From Myxococcales bacterium (GTDB taxonomy: Bacteria; Myxococcota; UBA796; SXON01), in assembly GCA_009692585.1 (NCBI GenBank), contig SHYX01000042.1, positions 1 through 39,695 of the forward strand: a stretch of DNA of 39,695 bases, given 5' to 3'. Below are positions 8,163 through 16,568 of the stretch, piece after piece (the stretch's first letter is position 1; each line of letters begins with the position of its first letter). The position numbers and the translations under genes were made by a program. The notes beneath the pieces are model-generated. The model worked only from the letters and a program-made list of their open reading frames with translations. It was not told where the DNA came from and made no database searches.

Positions 8163-9158
8163 TCAGTCGAGAACCCCAAGCCGGAGCAACTCTGACGCAA
8201 GCACCTGAGTGTTGGCCAGCGCCGCGACTTCGCTCATGTGCTCGTCATCGCGCCAGTGCTCGCGCTCCGGACCAGGATTCGGGAGCACGAACCAGCCGTC
8301 GGCATGGGACTGCGCGTCGGCCAGCACGATCTGCATGCCGCGGAGGCGGCGCTCTTCCCGGGCCAGAATCACCCCGGTCACCGGCGAGAGCGCGTACACC
8401 AGCGTGATGTCATGCGCGCGGCACACGGCCTGCAACTCCAGGACGAAGGTGTCGTCGAGCACCTGGCCGATCGCCGACTCGGAGGGGTAGCCGCCGATGG
8501 GAACACCGGTGAGACTCGGCCGACGCCGCGCGGCCCAGCTCTGGCCGAAGACCTCGGCAAACGCCGCGTCGAGGTGGGCGCGACCCGGAGGCCCGCTCAC
8601 CGCCGCCGCGACCACGTCAGCCAGTCGCGACAACGTCGCGTCCCGGGCGCTGACTGCTCGCTCCCGTACGCCGTCCAGCCCGTCCGGCGCGCGGTTGTAG
8701 AGCTTGCGTCCGATCACCGGCTCGTCGGCGGTGAGGTAGGGCCGCAACAGCAGCTCCCGACGGTCCGAGGTGAGGTCGGAGGTGAGTATCTCGATGGGGG
8801 TGGCGTACACGAGCACCACCGGGCGCGTCGTGGCCGGTGCCACGAGGTTCTTGATCACCGCGTAGTACACCGGCAACGTGGCCGACCCGATCGAGATGAC
8901 CTGGACCCTCAGCTTCGGTCGGCCCAGGGCGGCCAGGAGCGCCGGCACCTCGATGTCGGAGCCGGCCTTGGAGTTGCCGATGATGACCAACTCCGCCGTC
9001 GGATCGACCGTCACCTCCCCCGGGGCGCCGGGCAGCGGGACCGCCGTCCCGAGGCGCGCCGCGGGCAGCGCCAGATAGCCGACCACCGGCGGAGTCGCGG
9101 CGAAGAGCGCCGTGAGCACCCACAGGAAGAGCTTAGAAGCGGAAGTAGATGAACGCAT
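8163..9158 (-). CDS. SGNH-like membrane-anchored protein of AlgX/AlgJ/DltD style
   Basis: A 331-aa protein with one N-terminal membrane anchor (residues 9-31) and an extracytoplasmic SGNH-like domain. Block I reads VIIGNSKAGSDIE (58-70) with Ser63, the variant GNS form found in polysaccharide O-acetyl partner proteins. The C-terminus holds WRDDEHMSE (DxxH with a Leu-rich helix after it). The ATG at 9158 is preferred over 9209 because the anchor follows immediately; it lies 26 bases inside the end of the upstream MBOAT gene, so the two are coupled. In alginate, peptidoglycan and teichoic acid acylation an MBOAT channel hands acyl groups to such a periplasmic SGNH partner; that role is inferred from position and motif. 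The acceptor polymer is not identifiable. Confidence 0.75.
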   Translation of the reverse strand: MRSSTSASKLFLWVLTALFAATPPVVGYLALPAARLGTAVPLPGAPGEVTVDPTAELVIIGNSKAGSDIEVPALLAALGRPKLRVQVISIGSATLPVYYAVIKNLVAPATTRPVVLVYATPIEILTSDLTSDRRELLLRPYLTADEPVIGRKLYNRAPDGLDGVRERAVSARDATLSRLADVVAAAVSGPPGRAHLDAAFAEVFGQSWAARRRPSLTGVPIGGYPSESAIGQVLDDTFVLELQAVCRAHDITLVYALSPVTGVILAREERRLRGMQIVLADAQSHADGWFVLPNPGPEREHWRDDEHMSEVAALANTQVLASELLRLGVLD

Positions 9159-10497
9159 CGGCGTTGGTCCGGGTCCAGTAGACCAGAAGGGTGGCGACCA
9201 GGGCGACAAAACCGACCGCGAATGCGGGTCGGAGGGCGCCGAGACGAGGCACGAGGGTCCGCTCCACGACGAGGCCGAGCACCAGCAGCGCGCCGCCGCA
9301 GGCTCCCACCGCGAGCACCACCCCGCCCACGATCAGTTCGCCCGTCGGATGCACGGGCCAGGGGTGCCGGAAGGTCTCGACCAGCACGCTGGCGTCGTGC
9401 TGACGGAAGATCGCCCAGCCGAACACGGTGAAGCAGAAGAACAGGGGCACGGTGAGCCATCGCGGCAGCGGCGCCAGAACCCGCCACAGCGGGCGGTACA
9501 GGACGACCAATAACCCGTGGTACACCCCCCATAATACGAAGTTCCACGAGGCGCCGTGCCATAGGCCGCTGGTGGCCATGGTCAGCACCGTCACCGCGGC
9601 GACGCGGAACGCCGAACCCTTGGATCCGCCCAGGGGCACATAAACATAGTCCCTGATCCAACTGGAGAAGCTGACGTGCCAACGGCGCCACAACTCGGTT
9701 GGGTTGGCGGCGAGGTAGGGGTGGAGGAAGTTCGGCGAGAGGGTGAAACCGAAGCATTGGGCCACCCCCCGGGCGATGTCGGTGTAGCCCGAGAAGTCGG
9801 CCAGGATCTGGACGGCGAACGCGAACGCGCCGGCCAGCGCCAGCGGGAGGCTCAGGGTCGGCAGGCCATACACCCGATCGACGTAGACCGCGACGTTGTC
9901 CGCCACGATCACCTTCTTGGCCACGCCCCACGTCGCGCGCAACAGCCCGGCACCGATGTCGTTCGCGGTCACCACCCTCGGCGCGAGCACCTGGCGCAGC
10001 AGGTCCGGCGCCCGCTCGATGGGGCCGGCCACCAGCTGGGGAAAGAAGCTCACGAAGAGGAAATAGTCCAGGATGCTCCGGCATGCCGGCATGACCCCGC
10101 GGTACACGTCGATGGTGTAGCTCATCGATTGGAAGGTGTAGAAGGAGATGCCCGCCGGGAGGACGACGTCCAGAAGCGGGACGTCGGCGCCCAGCGCCCG
10201 CAGATTGTCGGCGGCGAACATCGCGTACTTGAACCACGCCAGCAGCGCGAGATTCGCGCCCAGACTGGTGGCGAGCAGCGGGCGCTTGTGGGCCGGCCAC
10301 CGCTCCATGCCGATCGCCGCGAGGAAGTCGATCCCGGCGGAGACGTAGAGGAGCAGCACCCAAGAGGGGTGCTCCCACCCATAGAAGGTGGCGCTCGCGA
10401 GCAGGAGCAGCAGGTTCTGGAGCCTCCACCGCACGGGCACGTAGACCGCCAGCACGAGCGCCAGGAAGACGGCGAACGTCGGGGTCACAAAACTCAT
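9133..10497 (-). CDS. MBOAT-family membrane O-acyltransferase (AlgI/DltB-like)
   Basis: Moves acyl groups across the cytoplasmic membrane for O-acylation of an extracytoplasmic polymer. The 454-aa protein is almost wholly membrane-spanning (about ten or more helices). Family hallmarks are clear: ELWRRWHVSFSSWIRDYVYV (268-287), then PLGGSK, and the catalytic-His region SGLWHGASWNFVLWG (310-324, His314), with PAGISFYTFQSMSYTID (114-130) and FFPQLVAGPIER (151-162) upstream as in AlgI. Length matches AlgI/DltB. Its start overlaps the stop of the GT-C-like gene (ATGA) and its end overlaps the SGNH-like gene, so the three form one coupled operon. Acyl type and acceptor (exopolysaccharide, lipid or wall polymer) cannot be read from the sequence. 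Confidence 0.92.
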   Translation of the reverse strand: MSFVTPTFAVFLALVLAVYVPVRWRLQNLLLLLASATFYGWEHPSWVLLLYVSAGIDFLAAIGMERWPAHKRPLLATSLGANLALLAWFKYAMFAADNLRALGADVPLLDVVLPAGISFYTFQSMSYTIDVYRGVMPACRSILDYFLFVSFFPQLVAGPIERAPDLLRQVLAPRVVTANDIGAGLLRATWGVAKKVIVADNVAVYVDRVYGLPTLSLPLALAGAFAFAVQILADFSGYTDIARGVAQCFGFTLSPNFLHPYLAANPTELWRRWHVSFSSWIRDYVYVPLGGSKGSAFRVAAVTVLTMATSGLWHGASWNFVLWGVYHGLLVVLYRPLWRVLAPLPRWLTVPLFFCFTVFGWAIFRQHDASVLVETFRHPWPVHPTGELIVGGVVLAVGACGGALLVLGLVVERTLVPRLGALRPAFAVGFVALVATLLVYWTRTNADAFIYFRF

Positions 10498-12233
10498 CGG
10501 GGTGGTTCCCCCGACGCCCGAATCCGCAGCGTCACCGGCCGATCCTCACAGGACCACGCGTACAGGGCCCCGTTTCCGGGCCGCCCGCCGACGCGCGTCC
10601 AACAGGTGCCCACCACGGCCGGCGCGTGGATCACTCTCCAGAGGTCGCTGGCGTCCGGCGCGTCCTGCGCGCTGGGCGGCTCGCCGGGGAAGAGGACGGC
10701 GTGAAGGCTGCCGGCATCGCTCAGGTGCGAGCGGCATGTGTCGCGGGTGCCCACGCACCGCACGTAGGGCCGCAACGCCGCCATCATCACCCAGGGGCGG
10801 GACGAGGCGTAGTCGAGCACGACCGCGTCTGCGGGCAAGCGCGCATCGTACTCGCGGGAGACCGTGAACCACTCCGGCGACTCGACGCCCGACCAGGAAT
10901 CGGTGTCGACCGCGCGCCCACCAAGGAGGCCCGGGGCCTCACGCCGCCAGGGCGAGCTGCCCGGGATCAGCGCGACCATGCCGGCGGCGAGGCAACCCCA
11001 CGGGCCGACGAGGCGGGCCAGCGCGGCGATCGCCAGCGGGGGGAGGCACACCGCGACCGCGAGGAAGTAACGATGCTGAAAGTGCAGGTGCAGGCAGGAG
11101 ACCAGCACCACCGCGAGCGGAGAGACCGCCAGGGGGAGCAGGGCGGCGCGGAGGCCGGCGCGCTGGACGAGCATCAGCACCGGGAGCGTGAGGGCCAAGA
11201 GCACCCACACGCTCGACGTATCGGGGAATTCCATGCGAATGCCAGGGAGCGCGGCGGGTGCGAACCAACCCCGGGTCTCCGGCGCGCTCACCGCCGCGGC
11301 GACGCGCTGAAGGGTGGAGACGAGTTCGCCGAAGCTCTGCCCCGGGACCCAGCCGTCTCGCGGAAGCGCCGGATCGACGTCGAAGCCCAGCGACACCCGT
11401 GTGGTGATCTCCTCGATCGAGGCGATCGGTAGATTCTGCCGACCCATCCAGTCGTTGACCGTGGGGAGGACGCCGCCCAGGAGGCCGAGCGCGGGCAGCG
11501 CCGCCCAGCGCAGGCTCAGCACCAGGAACAGGGCGCCGAGGCCGACCATCGCCATCGCCACCGGAAGCTGCTTCGGGTCGGCAGTGAACAACACCCCCGC
11601 CACCCCGGCCAACGGCACCGTCGCAAGCAGTCGCCCACGCGACAGCGCCACGAGCGAGGCAACACCGATCAGATCTGCGGCGGCGACCAGCGCGTACGGC
11701 GTGAACTGACGCCCACAGTCGACCAACCCGGGCAGCCGGAGCACCACGCACATCGCCAGCGCCCCCGCCAGCCGACCGTGCAACTGCCGCGCCAGCCAGT
11801 ACGCCCCGAACCCGGACAGAAAGCTGGCCGCCATCGACACCCGCAGTCCACCCGCGGCGAGTTCGCGCGACCCGTCGGCGATGAGGCTCGCGGCCCAGGG
11901 AAACCCCGGATAGCGGTCGATCGCGTACAGGGCGGTGTTGCCCGTCTCGATCGCGACCGCCGAAAGGAAGTTGTAGTCGGAGTCGGCCCCCACCGGCGAG
12001 CCGTTCGGCGAGATCAACCCCCACACGCGAAGGACCGCTGGAACCTGCACCGCCAGCACGACGGAGAGCGCCAGCAGGTCCCACGCCCACGGGTGTTCCC
12101 ACGACGAAAGCCTTCGGCCGCGAGCGCGGCGCCCGACAACCCAAGCCAGGACGCCGACAGCTACGCCCGCGCCGAGAGCGCGCAGCTCCCAGGAGCGGAG
12201 CACGGGGCTCAGGAGCGGCGCGACGAGGTCCAC
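10494..12233 (-). CDS. Polytopic GT-C-like membrane protein
   Basis: A 579-aa integral membrane protein starting at GTG. An N-terminal helix and charged stretch are followed by many helices up to about residue 430 and a periplasmic C-terminal domain (about 430-579) with several Cys. The first large loop carries acidic motifs GADSDYNFLSA and IDRYPGFPW, as in lipid-linked-sugar GT-C transferases, where an early periplasmic loop acid is catalytic. I do not recognise a specific family, so GT-C is a fold-level guess. It is the first gene of the operon with the MBOAT and SGNH-like genes, so it may supply or build the glycan that is acylated. A TAGTGT box lies 12 nt before the GTG with no clear ribosome-binding site. 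Confidence 0.65.
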   Translation of the reverse strand: MDLVAPLLSPVLRSWELRALGAGVAVGVLAWVVGRRARGRRLSSWEHPWAWDLLALSVVLAVQVPAVLRVWGLISPNGSPVGADSDYNFLSAVAIETGNTALYAIDRYPGFPWAASLIADGSRELAAGGLRVSMAASFLSGFGAYWLARQLHGRLAGALAMCVVLRLPGLVDCGRQFTPYALVAAADLIGVASLVALSRGRLLATVPLAGVAGVLFTADPKQLPVAMAMVGLGALFLVLSLRWAALPALGLLGGVLPTVNDWMGRQNLPIASIEEITTRVSLGFDVDPALPRDGWVPGQSFGELVSTLQRVAAAVSAPETRGWFAPAALPGIRMEFPDTSSVWVLLALTLPVLMLVQRAGLRAALLPLAVSPLAVVLVSCLHLHFQHRYFLAVAVCLPPLAIAALARLVGPWGCLAAGMVALIPGSSPWRREAPGLLGGRAVDTDSWSGVESPEWFTVSREYDARLPADAVVLDYASSRPWVMMAALRPYVRCVGTRDTCRSHLSDAGSLHAVLFPGEPPSAQDAPDASDLWRVIHAPAVVGTCWTRVGGRPGNGALYAWSCEDRPVTLRIRASGEPPR

Positions 12234-12239
12234 CGCCGC

Positions 12240-12245
12240 ACACTA
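12240..12245 (-). promoter_or_regulatory. Possible extended -10 element (TGG-TAGTGT) of the MBOAT operon
   Basis: Minus-strand GTGGTAGTGT has its TA 12 nt before the GTG at 12233. The extension TGG and the TAnnnT core are shared with boxes upstream of the genes starting at 18827 and 25243. Placement predicts a leaderless message. Confidence 0.4.
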
Positions 12246-12343
12246 CCACCGAGGGAGCGCGACGACGTCGCGGGGCGGCCTGCAGAGACGACGGGGCCTG
12301 AGGCGTCGCCCGGACAGGCTCGTCCGCGTTAGCCCGCGCAGCC

Positions 12344-12350
12344 GAGGAAA
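12344..12350 (+). promoter_or_regulatory. Shine-Dalgarno of leuS
   Basis: GAGGAAA ends 8 bases before the leuS ATG, a well-placed ribosome-binding site. It is notable because most other operon-leading genes here lack one. Confidence 0.6.
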
Positions 12351-12358
12351 AAGCCGCC

Positions 12359-14839
12359 ATGGCACGCTATGACCCCGCCGAGCTGGAGCCCCGTTGGCAA
12401 GCCTTCTGGGCCGCGGAAGATACCTACCGGACCGACGAGGATCCGAAAAAGCCCAAGTTCTACGGCCTAGTCATGTTCCCCTACCCCTCGGGCGCAGGAC
12501 TGCACGTCGGCCACCCCGAAAGCTACACGGCGGTGGACGCGACGGTGCGGTACAAACGCGCGCGCGGCTACCGGGTGCTGCATCCGATGGGTTGGGACGC
12601 GTTCGGGCTGCCGGCCGAACGCAGCGCGGTCCGGGAGGGCATCCACCCGGCCATCATCACCAAACGCAACACCGACAACTTTCGCGCCCAACTGAAGCGC
12701 CTCGGCTTCTCCTACGATTGGCACCGCGAAGTCAACACCAGCACGCCCGACTACTATCGGCACACCCAGGCGATCTTCCTGGAGCTCTACAAGCGTGACC
12801 TCGCCTACCTTGCCGACGTGCCGGTGAACTGGTGTCCGGCGCTGGGCACGGTGCTGGCCAACGAAGAAGTGCAGGATGGCCGATACGTCGAGACCGGGGA
12901 TGCCGTCGAGCGGCGGGTGATGAAACAGTGGATGCTGAAGATCACCGCGTATGCCGAGCGGCTGCTCGCCGATCTGGATGGCCTGGACTGGCCGGCGGGC
13001 ATCCTCGAGATGCAGCGGAATTGGATCGGGCGCAGCGAAGGGGCCGAAGTCCGATTCGCGACCGACGCCGGTGACCTTCTGGTCTACACTACACGACCCG
13101 ACACCCTGTACGGCGCCACCTTCTGCGTGGTCGCGCCCGAGCACCCGCTCCTCGAGAAGCTGACGCGCAACCCCGAGGTGGCCGGCTATGTGACCGCGGC
13201 GAAGAACCGCTCCGACCGCGACCGGACCTCGGCGGCGGAAAAGGACAAGACCGGTGTCTTCACCGGAAGCTACGCCATCAATCCCGGAAATGGGGCCCAG
13301 GTTCCGATCTGGGTCGCGGACTACGTGCTCGTCACCTACGGGACCGGCGCCATCATGGCGGTTCCTGGCCACGACGAACGCGACTACGCGTTCGCCCAGA
13401 AGTTCGACCTGCCGATCGTGCGCGTGGTCGAAGGCGGGCCCCTCCCCTTCGCCGACGAGGGCGTGGCCTGCGCCTCCGGTCCGCTGGACGGATTGACGAC
13501 CGGCGCCGCCAAGGTCGCGATCGTCGCGCGGCTGGAATCCCAGGGTCGGGGTGTCGGGAAGGTCCGCTACAAGCTGCGCGACTGGCTCTTCTCCCGCCAA
13601 CGGTATTGGGGCGAGCCCTTCCCGATCGTCCACCTCGCCGACGGAACGATCGTGCCCGACGAGAACCTACCGGTGCTGCTCCCGGAGATCGACGAGTTCC
13701 GCCCCACCGCCAGCGGGGAGCCACCGCTCGGGCGCGCCGTCGACTGGGTCAACACGACCTGGGAGGGGCGTCCCGCGCGTCGTGAGCTCAACACGATGCC
13801 CCAGTGGGCTGGCTCGTGCTGGTACTGGCTCCGATACATGGACGCGCAGAACCCGGATGCGCCGTTTTCACCGGAGAAGGAGAAACTCTGGGGGCCGGTG
13901 GACCTGTACGTCGGCGGGGTCGAGCACGCGGTCCTGCACCTGCTGTACGCCCGGTTCTGGCACAAGGTGCTCTACGACGCCGGGTGGGTCCACACCAAGG
14001 AGCCGTTCCAGAAGTTGTTCAACCAGGGGATGATCCTCGCCTACAGCTACCAGGACGCCGCCGGGAAATTCTACCACCCCGAGGACGTCGAGCAACGCGA
14101 CGGCGCCTGGGTCGTCAAGGCCAGCGGCACGCCCGTCGCCACGCAGATCGAAAAGATGTCGAAATCGCGACTCAATGTCGTCAATCCCAGCGATGTGGTG
14201 GAGCAATTCGGTGCCGACGCCCTGCGGCTGTACGAGATGTTCATGGGCCCCCTGGAGCAGGTCAAACCCTGGCAGACCAGCGGCGTGCAGGGTGTGTATC
14301 GATTCCTGGAGCGCGTCTGGCGGCTCCTTGTCGACGAAGAAAGCGACGCCCTACGTCTGGCAGAGTCAATCACCCCCGAGGTGAAGCGGGCGCTGCACGC
14401 GGCGATCAAGGAGGCGGGCGACGGGATCGAGGCGATGCGCTTCAATACACCCATCGCCAAGATGATGGAGCTGGTCAACGCCTGCAAGGGGCAACCCCTG
14501 GACCGGGTTTCCGCCGAGTGTTTTCTACTCGTCCTGCACCCCTGGGCGCCGCACATCGCCGAGGAGCTGTGGCGCCGGCTGGGGCACGCCACCTCGATCT
14601 ACGGACACGCGTGGCCGAGCTTCGATCCCGCCGCGCTGGCGGCCAGCACGGTCACCGTGGCGGTGCAGGTCAACGGGAAGCTGCGGGGGACCTTCGACAT
14701 CGCGCCCGGAGCCGACCGCGACACGCTCGTGGCGAATGCCCGCGCGGTCGAGAACGTGGCGAAGTACCTGGAGGGCGCCGTAGTGGTCAAGGAAATCGTG
14801 GTGCCCGGGAAGCTGGTCGGGTTCGTGCTCAAAGGGTAG
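12359..14839 (+). CDS. leuS: Leucyl-tRNA synthetase
   Basis: Class Ia synthetase that activates leucine and charges tRNA-Leu in the cytoplasm. The 826-aa protein has the HIGH-type motif HVGH (49-52) within YPSGAGLHVGHPESY, the tryptophan-containing start of the catalytic core (GWDAFGLPAE), an inserted CP1 editing domain (about 220-400, with TTRPDTLYGATF and the threonine-rich/GTGAIMAVPGHDERD elements), and KMSKS (599-603) in EKMSKSRLNVVNP. The C-terminal anticodon-binding and extension domains run to the end (WPSFDP, VQVNGKLRG). Length is typical for bacterial LeuRS. It leads a compact operon: the thioredoxin-rhodanese gene begins 8 bases after its stop. I see no T-box leader. Identification is firm. 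Confidence 0.98.
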   Translation: MARYDPAELEPRWQAFWAAEDTYRTDEDPKKPKFYGLVMFPYPSGAGLHVGHPESYTAVDATVRYKRARGYRVLHPMGWDAFGLPAERSAVREGIHPAIITKRNTDNFRAQLKRLGFSYDWHREVNTSTPDYYRHTQAIFLELYKRDLAYLADVPVNWCPALGTVLANEEVQDGRYVETGDAVERRVMKQWMLKITAYAERLLADLDGLDWPAGILEMQRNWIGRSEGAEVRFATDAGDLLVYTTRPDTLYGATFCVVAPEHPLLEKLTRNPEVAGYVTAAKNRSDRDRTSAAEKDKTGVFTGSYAINPGNGAQVPIWVADYVLVTYGTGAIMAVPGHDERDYAFAQKFDLPIVRVVEGGPLPFADEGVACASGPLDGLTTGAAKVAIVARLESQGRGVGKVRYKLRDWLFSRQRYWGEPFPIVHLADGTIVPDENLPVLLPEIDEFRPTASGEPPLGRAVDWVNTTWEGRPARRELNTMPQWAGSCWYWLRYMDAQNPDAPFSPEKEKLWGPVDLYVGGVEHAVLHLLYARFWHKVLYDAGWVHTKEPFQKLFNQGMILAYSYQDAAGKFYHPEDVEQRDGAWVVKASGTPVATQIEKMSKSRLNVVNPSDVVEQFGADALRLYEMFMGPLEQVKPWQTSGVQGVYRFLERVWRLLVDEESDALRLAESITPEVKRALHAAIKEAGDGIEAMRFNTPIAKMMELVNACKGQPLDRVSAECFLLVLHPWAPHIAEELWRRLGHATSIYGHAWPSFDPAALAASTVTVAVQVNGKLRGTFDIAPGADRDTLVANARAVENVAKYLEGAVVVKEIVVPGKLVGFVLKG

Positions 14840-14847
14840 AAAGGGAC

Positions 14848-15498
14848 ATGTCCGTCACCGTCGTCACCACCGCAACCTTCGAATCATTCGTCCTCGGCAG
14901 CCCCGTTCCGGTCATCATCGACTTCTGGGCCGAGTGGTGTGGTCCGTGCCGCTCGATCGCGCCCGCGATGGAACAGGTGGCGGCACGCCGGGGCGACGCC
15001 GTGCGCTTCTGCAAGGTGAACGTGGACGAAGAGCCGGCCCTCGCCAGCGCGTTTCAGGTGCAGAGCATCCCGCTCGTCGTCGGGATGAAGGGCGGCACGG
15101 TGGTCACCGGTGACGTAGGCTGGAAGGGCATCGCAGCGCTGGAGGCCCTCGTCGATCGGACCCTCGCCGCCCTGCCGGTGCCGCCGCCGAAAGAAGTCGA
15201 CGTTGCGGGGCTGAAGGCCGCGCTCGCCGCCGGCGGCAGCGTGCTGGACGTGCGGAACCCCGACGAGACCGCCGCGGCGCGCGTTCCCGGTGCCGTGCTG
15301 ATCCCACTCGACGACCTCCAGGCGCGCCTCGGCGAGCTGGAGCGTTTCCGGGGGCGCGACCTGTACGTCATCTGCAAGAGCGGCGGGCGCTCGGCCAAAG
15401 CGGCCCAATTCCTGGCCAGCGAGGGCCACCAGCCGGTGAACGTCGCCGGCGGGACGCTGGGCTGGATCGCCGCGGGGAACGACGTTTTGCGGGGGTGA
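14848..15498 (+). CDS. Thioredoxin-rhodanese fusion protein
   Basis: A 216-aa two-domain protein without a signal peptide, so cytoplasmic. The N-terminal thioredoxin fold (1-110) has the active site WCGPC (30-34) and the cis-Pro loop SIPLVV (73-78). The C-terminal rhodanese domain (about 115-216) has the active-site loop CKSGGRS (176-182, Cys176 as persulfide carrier) and the closing GGTLGW motif. The pair suggests reduction of, or sulfur transfer from, a rhodanese-bound persulfide. The ATG is preceded by AAAGGGA, 8 bases after the leuS stop, and the frame ends in a GTGA overlap with the next small ORF. Domain calls are firm; the physiological sulfur acceptor is unknown, and no partner gene is apparent. 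Confidence 0.92.
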   Translation: MSVTVVTTATFESFVLGSPVPVIIDFWAEWCGPCRSIAPAMEQVAARRGDAVRFCKVNVDEEPALASAFQVQSIPLVVGMKGGTVVTGDVGWKGIAALEALVDRTLAALPVPPPKEVDVAGLKAALAAGGSVLDVRNPDETAAARVPGAVLIPLDDLQARLGELERFRGRDLYVICKSGGRSAKAAQFLASEGHQPVNVAGGTLGWIAAGNDVLRG

Positions 15499-15641
15499 CC
15501 GTCCGCCGACCCCACCCCGAGGGTGCGGCCATCGGCGAGGCGGTGGACCTCTCCGAGCATCAGCCGATCGCCGCGCCGGGGCGGCCGAAGGGGGCGCCCC
15601 GGCTGAAGTTGTGGCCGGACGTCCGTATCGATGCCGTCTGA
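15495..15641 (+). CDS. Possible 48-aa ORF, unknown
   Basis: GTG at 15495 overlaps the preceding stop (GTGA) and the frame ends three bases before the next ATG, so it exactly fills the space between two operon genes. The product is polar and Pro-rich (VTVRRPHPEG at the N-terminus, LKLWPDVRIDAV at the C-terminus) with no membrane segment or recognisable domain. The tight packing argues for a gene, but nothing else supports it. Confidence 0.4.
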   Translation: MTVRRPHPEGAAIGEAVDLSEHQPIAAPGRPKGAPRLKLWPDVRIDAV

Positions 15642-15644
15642 GCG

Positions 15645-16247
15645 ATGATACCGGGCGTCTGGAGCGTTCCCATCCTGCTGCCACTGCTGGCCTCGGCCTT
15701 CGCACAGGAGCCGGCACCGGGCGTGCCGGTTCACCTGGACATCGCCCAGGCCGGCGTTCGCGTGGACCTCGTCGACGAAACGCGCATCGGCTTCCACATC
15801 CAGACGACCACGCGCGTGCTCTGCGAAACGACGTGCGATGTGGTCCTCGAGGGCGAGCAGGCGCTGATCCGCTACACGGGACGCGGTCGCAACCCAGGCG
15901 AAAGGCGGCTCACGCTCAGGGCGAACCAGCCGCTGGCCGTGCGCGGCCGCCTCGGCTCCAAGTCCGTCACCGGGGTCGGAATCGGGCTCGGGGCCGCCGG
16001 ATCGGCGTTCTCTCTGGGGGTGGCCGTCGTCCAGCTCGTCGCGATCGGCGACTTCGCGCTGACGGGCGACTCCGATCCCGCCTACACCAACCTCGCCACC
16101 GTCGGCCGGGTCGCGACGGTGACCGGCTTGGGCGTCGGAGCGCTCCTGGTGGTGTCCTCCCTCTCGCACGTGCACGTGGAGCCCGCTCACGCGCCGGTGA
16201 CCGCTTGGCTGGCCCCCAACGCCGCTGGCATCAGCGGCAGCTTCTGA
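15645..16247 (+). CDS. Secreted/membrane protein of unknown function
   Basis: A 200-aa protein with a signal peptide ending near LASAFA-QE (residue 20). The following region has a Cys pair in LCETTCDVVLEG, resembling the LCxxPC pattern of PEGA-like surface-protein domains, within a small beta domain (about 27-100). Two hydrophobic segments follow, about 108-131 and 146-167, separated by a short polar loop GDSDPAYTN, then a short tail. It thus looks like a periplasmic PEGA-like domain tethered by a helical hairpin. Position at the end of the leuS/thioredoxin cluster is by tight spacing and does not define a function. Moderately sure that it is a gene; no family assigned. Confidence 0.65.
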   Translation: MIPGVWSVPILLPLLASAFAQEPAPGVPVHLDIAQAGVRVDLVDETRIGFHIQTTTRVLCETTCDVVLEGEQALIRYTGRGRNPGERRLTLRANQPLAVRGRLGSKSVTGVGIGLGAAGSAFSLGVAVVQLVAIGDFALTGDSDPAYTNLATVGRVATVTGLGVGALLVVSSLSHVHVEPAHAPVTAWLAPNAAGISGSF

Positions 16248-16251
16248 TGCC

Positions 16252-16568
16252 ATGACTGTCGACGACGGCTTGCCAGAGCTGCACATCGCCAATGCCGAAG
16301 GGGAGCTGGAAGCCCTCCTCGGCGACGCACAAGCGGCCGTGCTCACCAACCCGGTGGCCGCTCAGGTCATCTTCACCGCCCAGGCGAGGCGGTGTCCGAC
16401 TTCCTGGTAGGCCTGGTGCATGTCGCGGAGAGTTTCGAGCGCAGGGTGGAGACGACGGGCCGATCGGGAGGGAGGGCCGGGCCGCCCGCGCGACGTCGAT
16501 CACGGCGACCTGGTAGCGGCATTCCGTTCGGCGCGGCGCCGGCCGTCAGCCGTGCAGGAAGTGCATGA
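16252..16568 (+). pseudogene. Possible frameshifted small gene
   Basis: ATG at 16252, four bases after the previous stop, gives 52 residues (MTVDDGLPELHIANAEGELE at the start) and then TAG at 16408. At about 16383 another frame (shift of one base) continues with protein-like sequence EAVSDFLVGLVHVAESFERR before turning Arg/Pro/Gly-rich and ending at 16568, inside the convergent GMC gene. The join of the acidic helical N-part to this segment reads as one small protein interrupted by a single-base change near 16380. It may equally be a genuine 52-aa gene (16252-16410). No homologue recognised. Confidence 0.35.

Noticed and set aside
15054..16349. 431-codon minus-strand frame opposite the thioredoxin-rhodanese and secreted protein genes
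   Set aside because: The plus-strand frames have clear domains and signal peptide; the minus frame lacks any.
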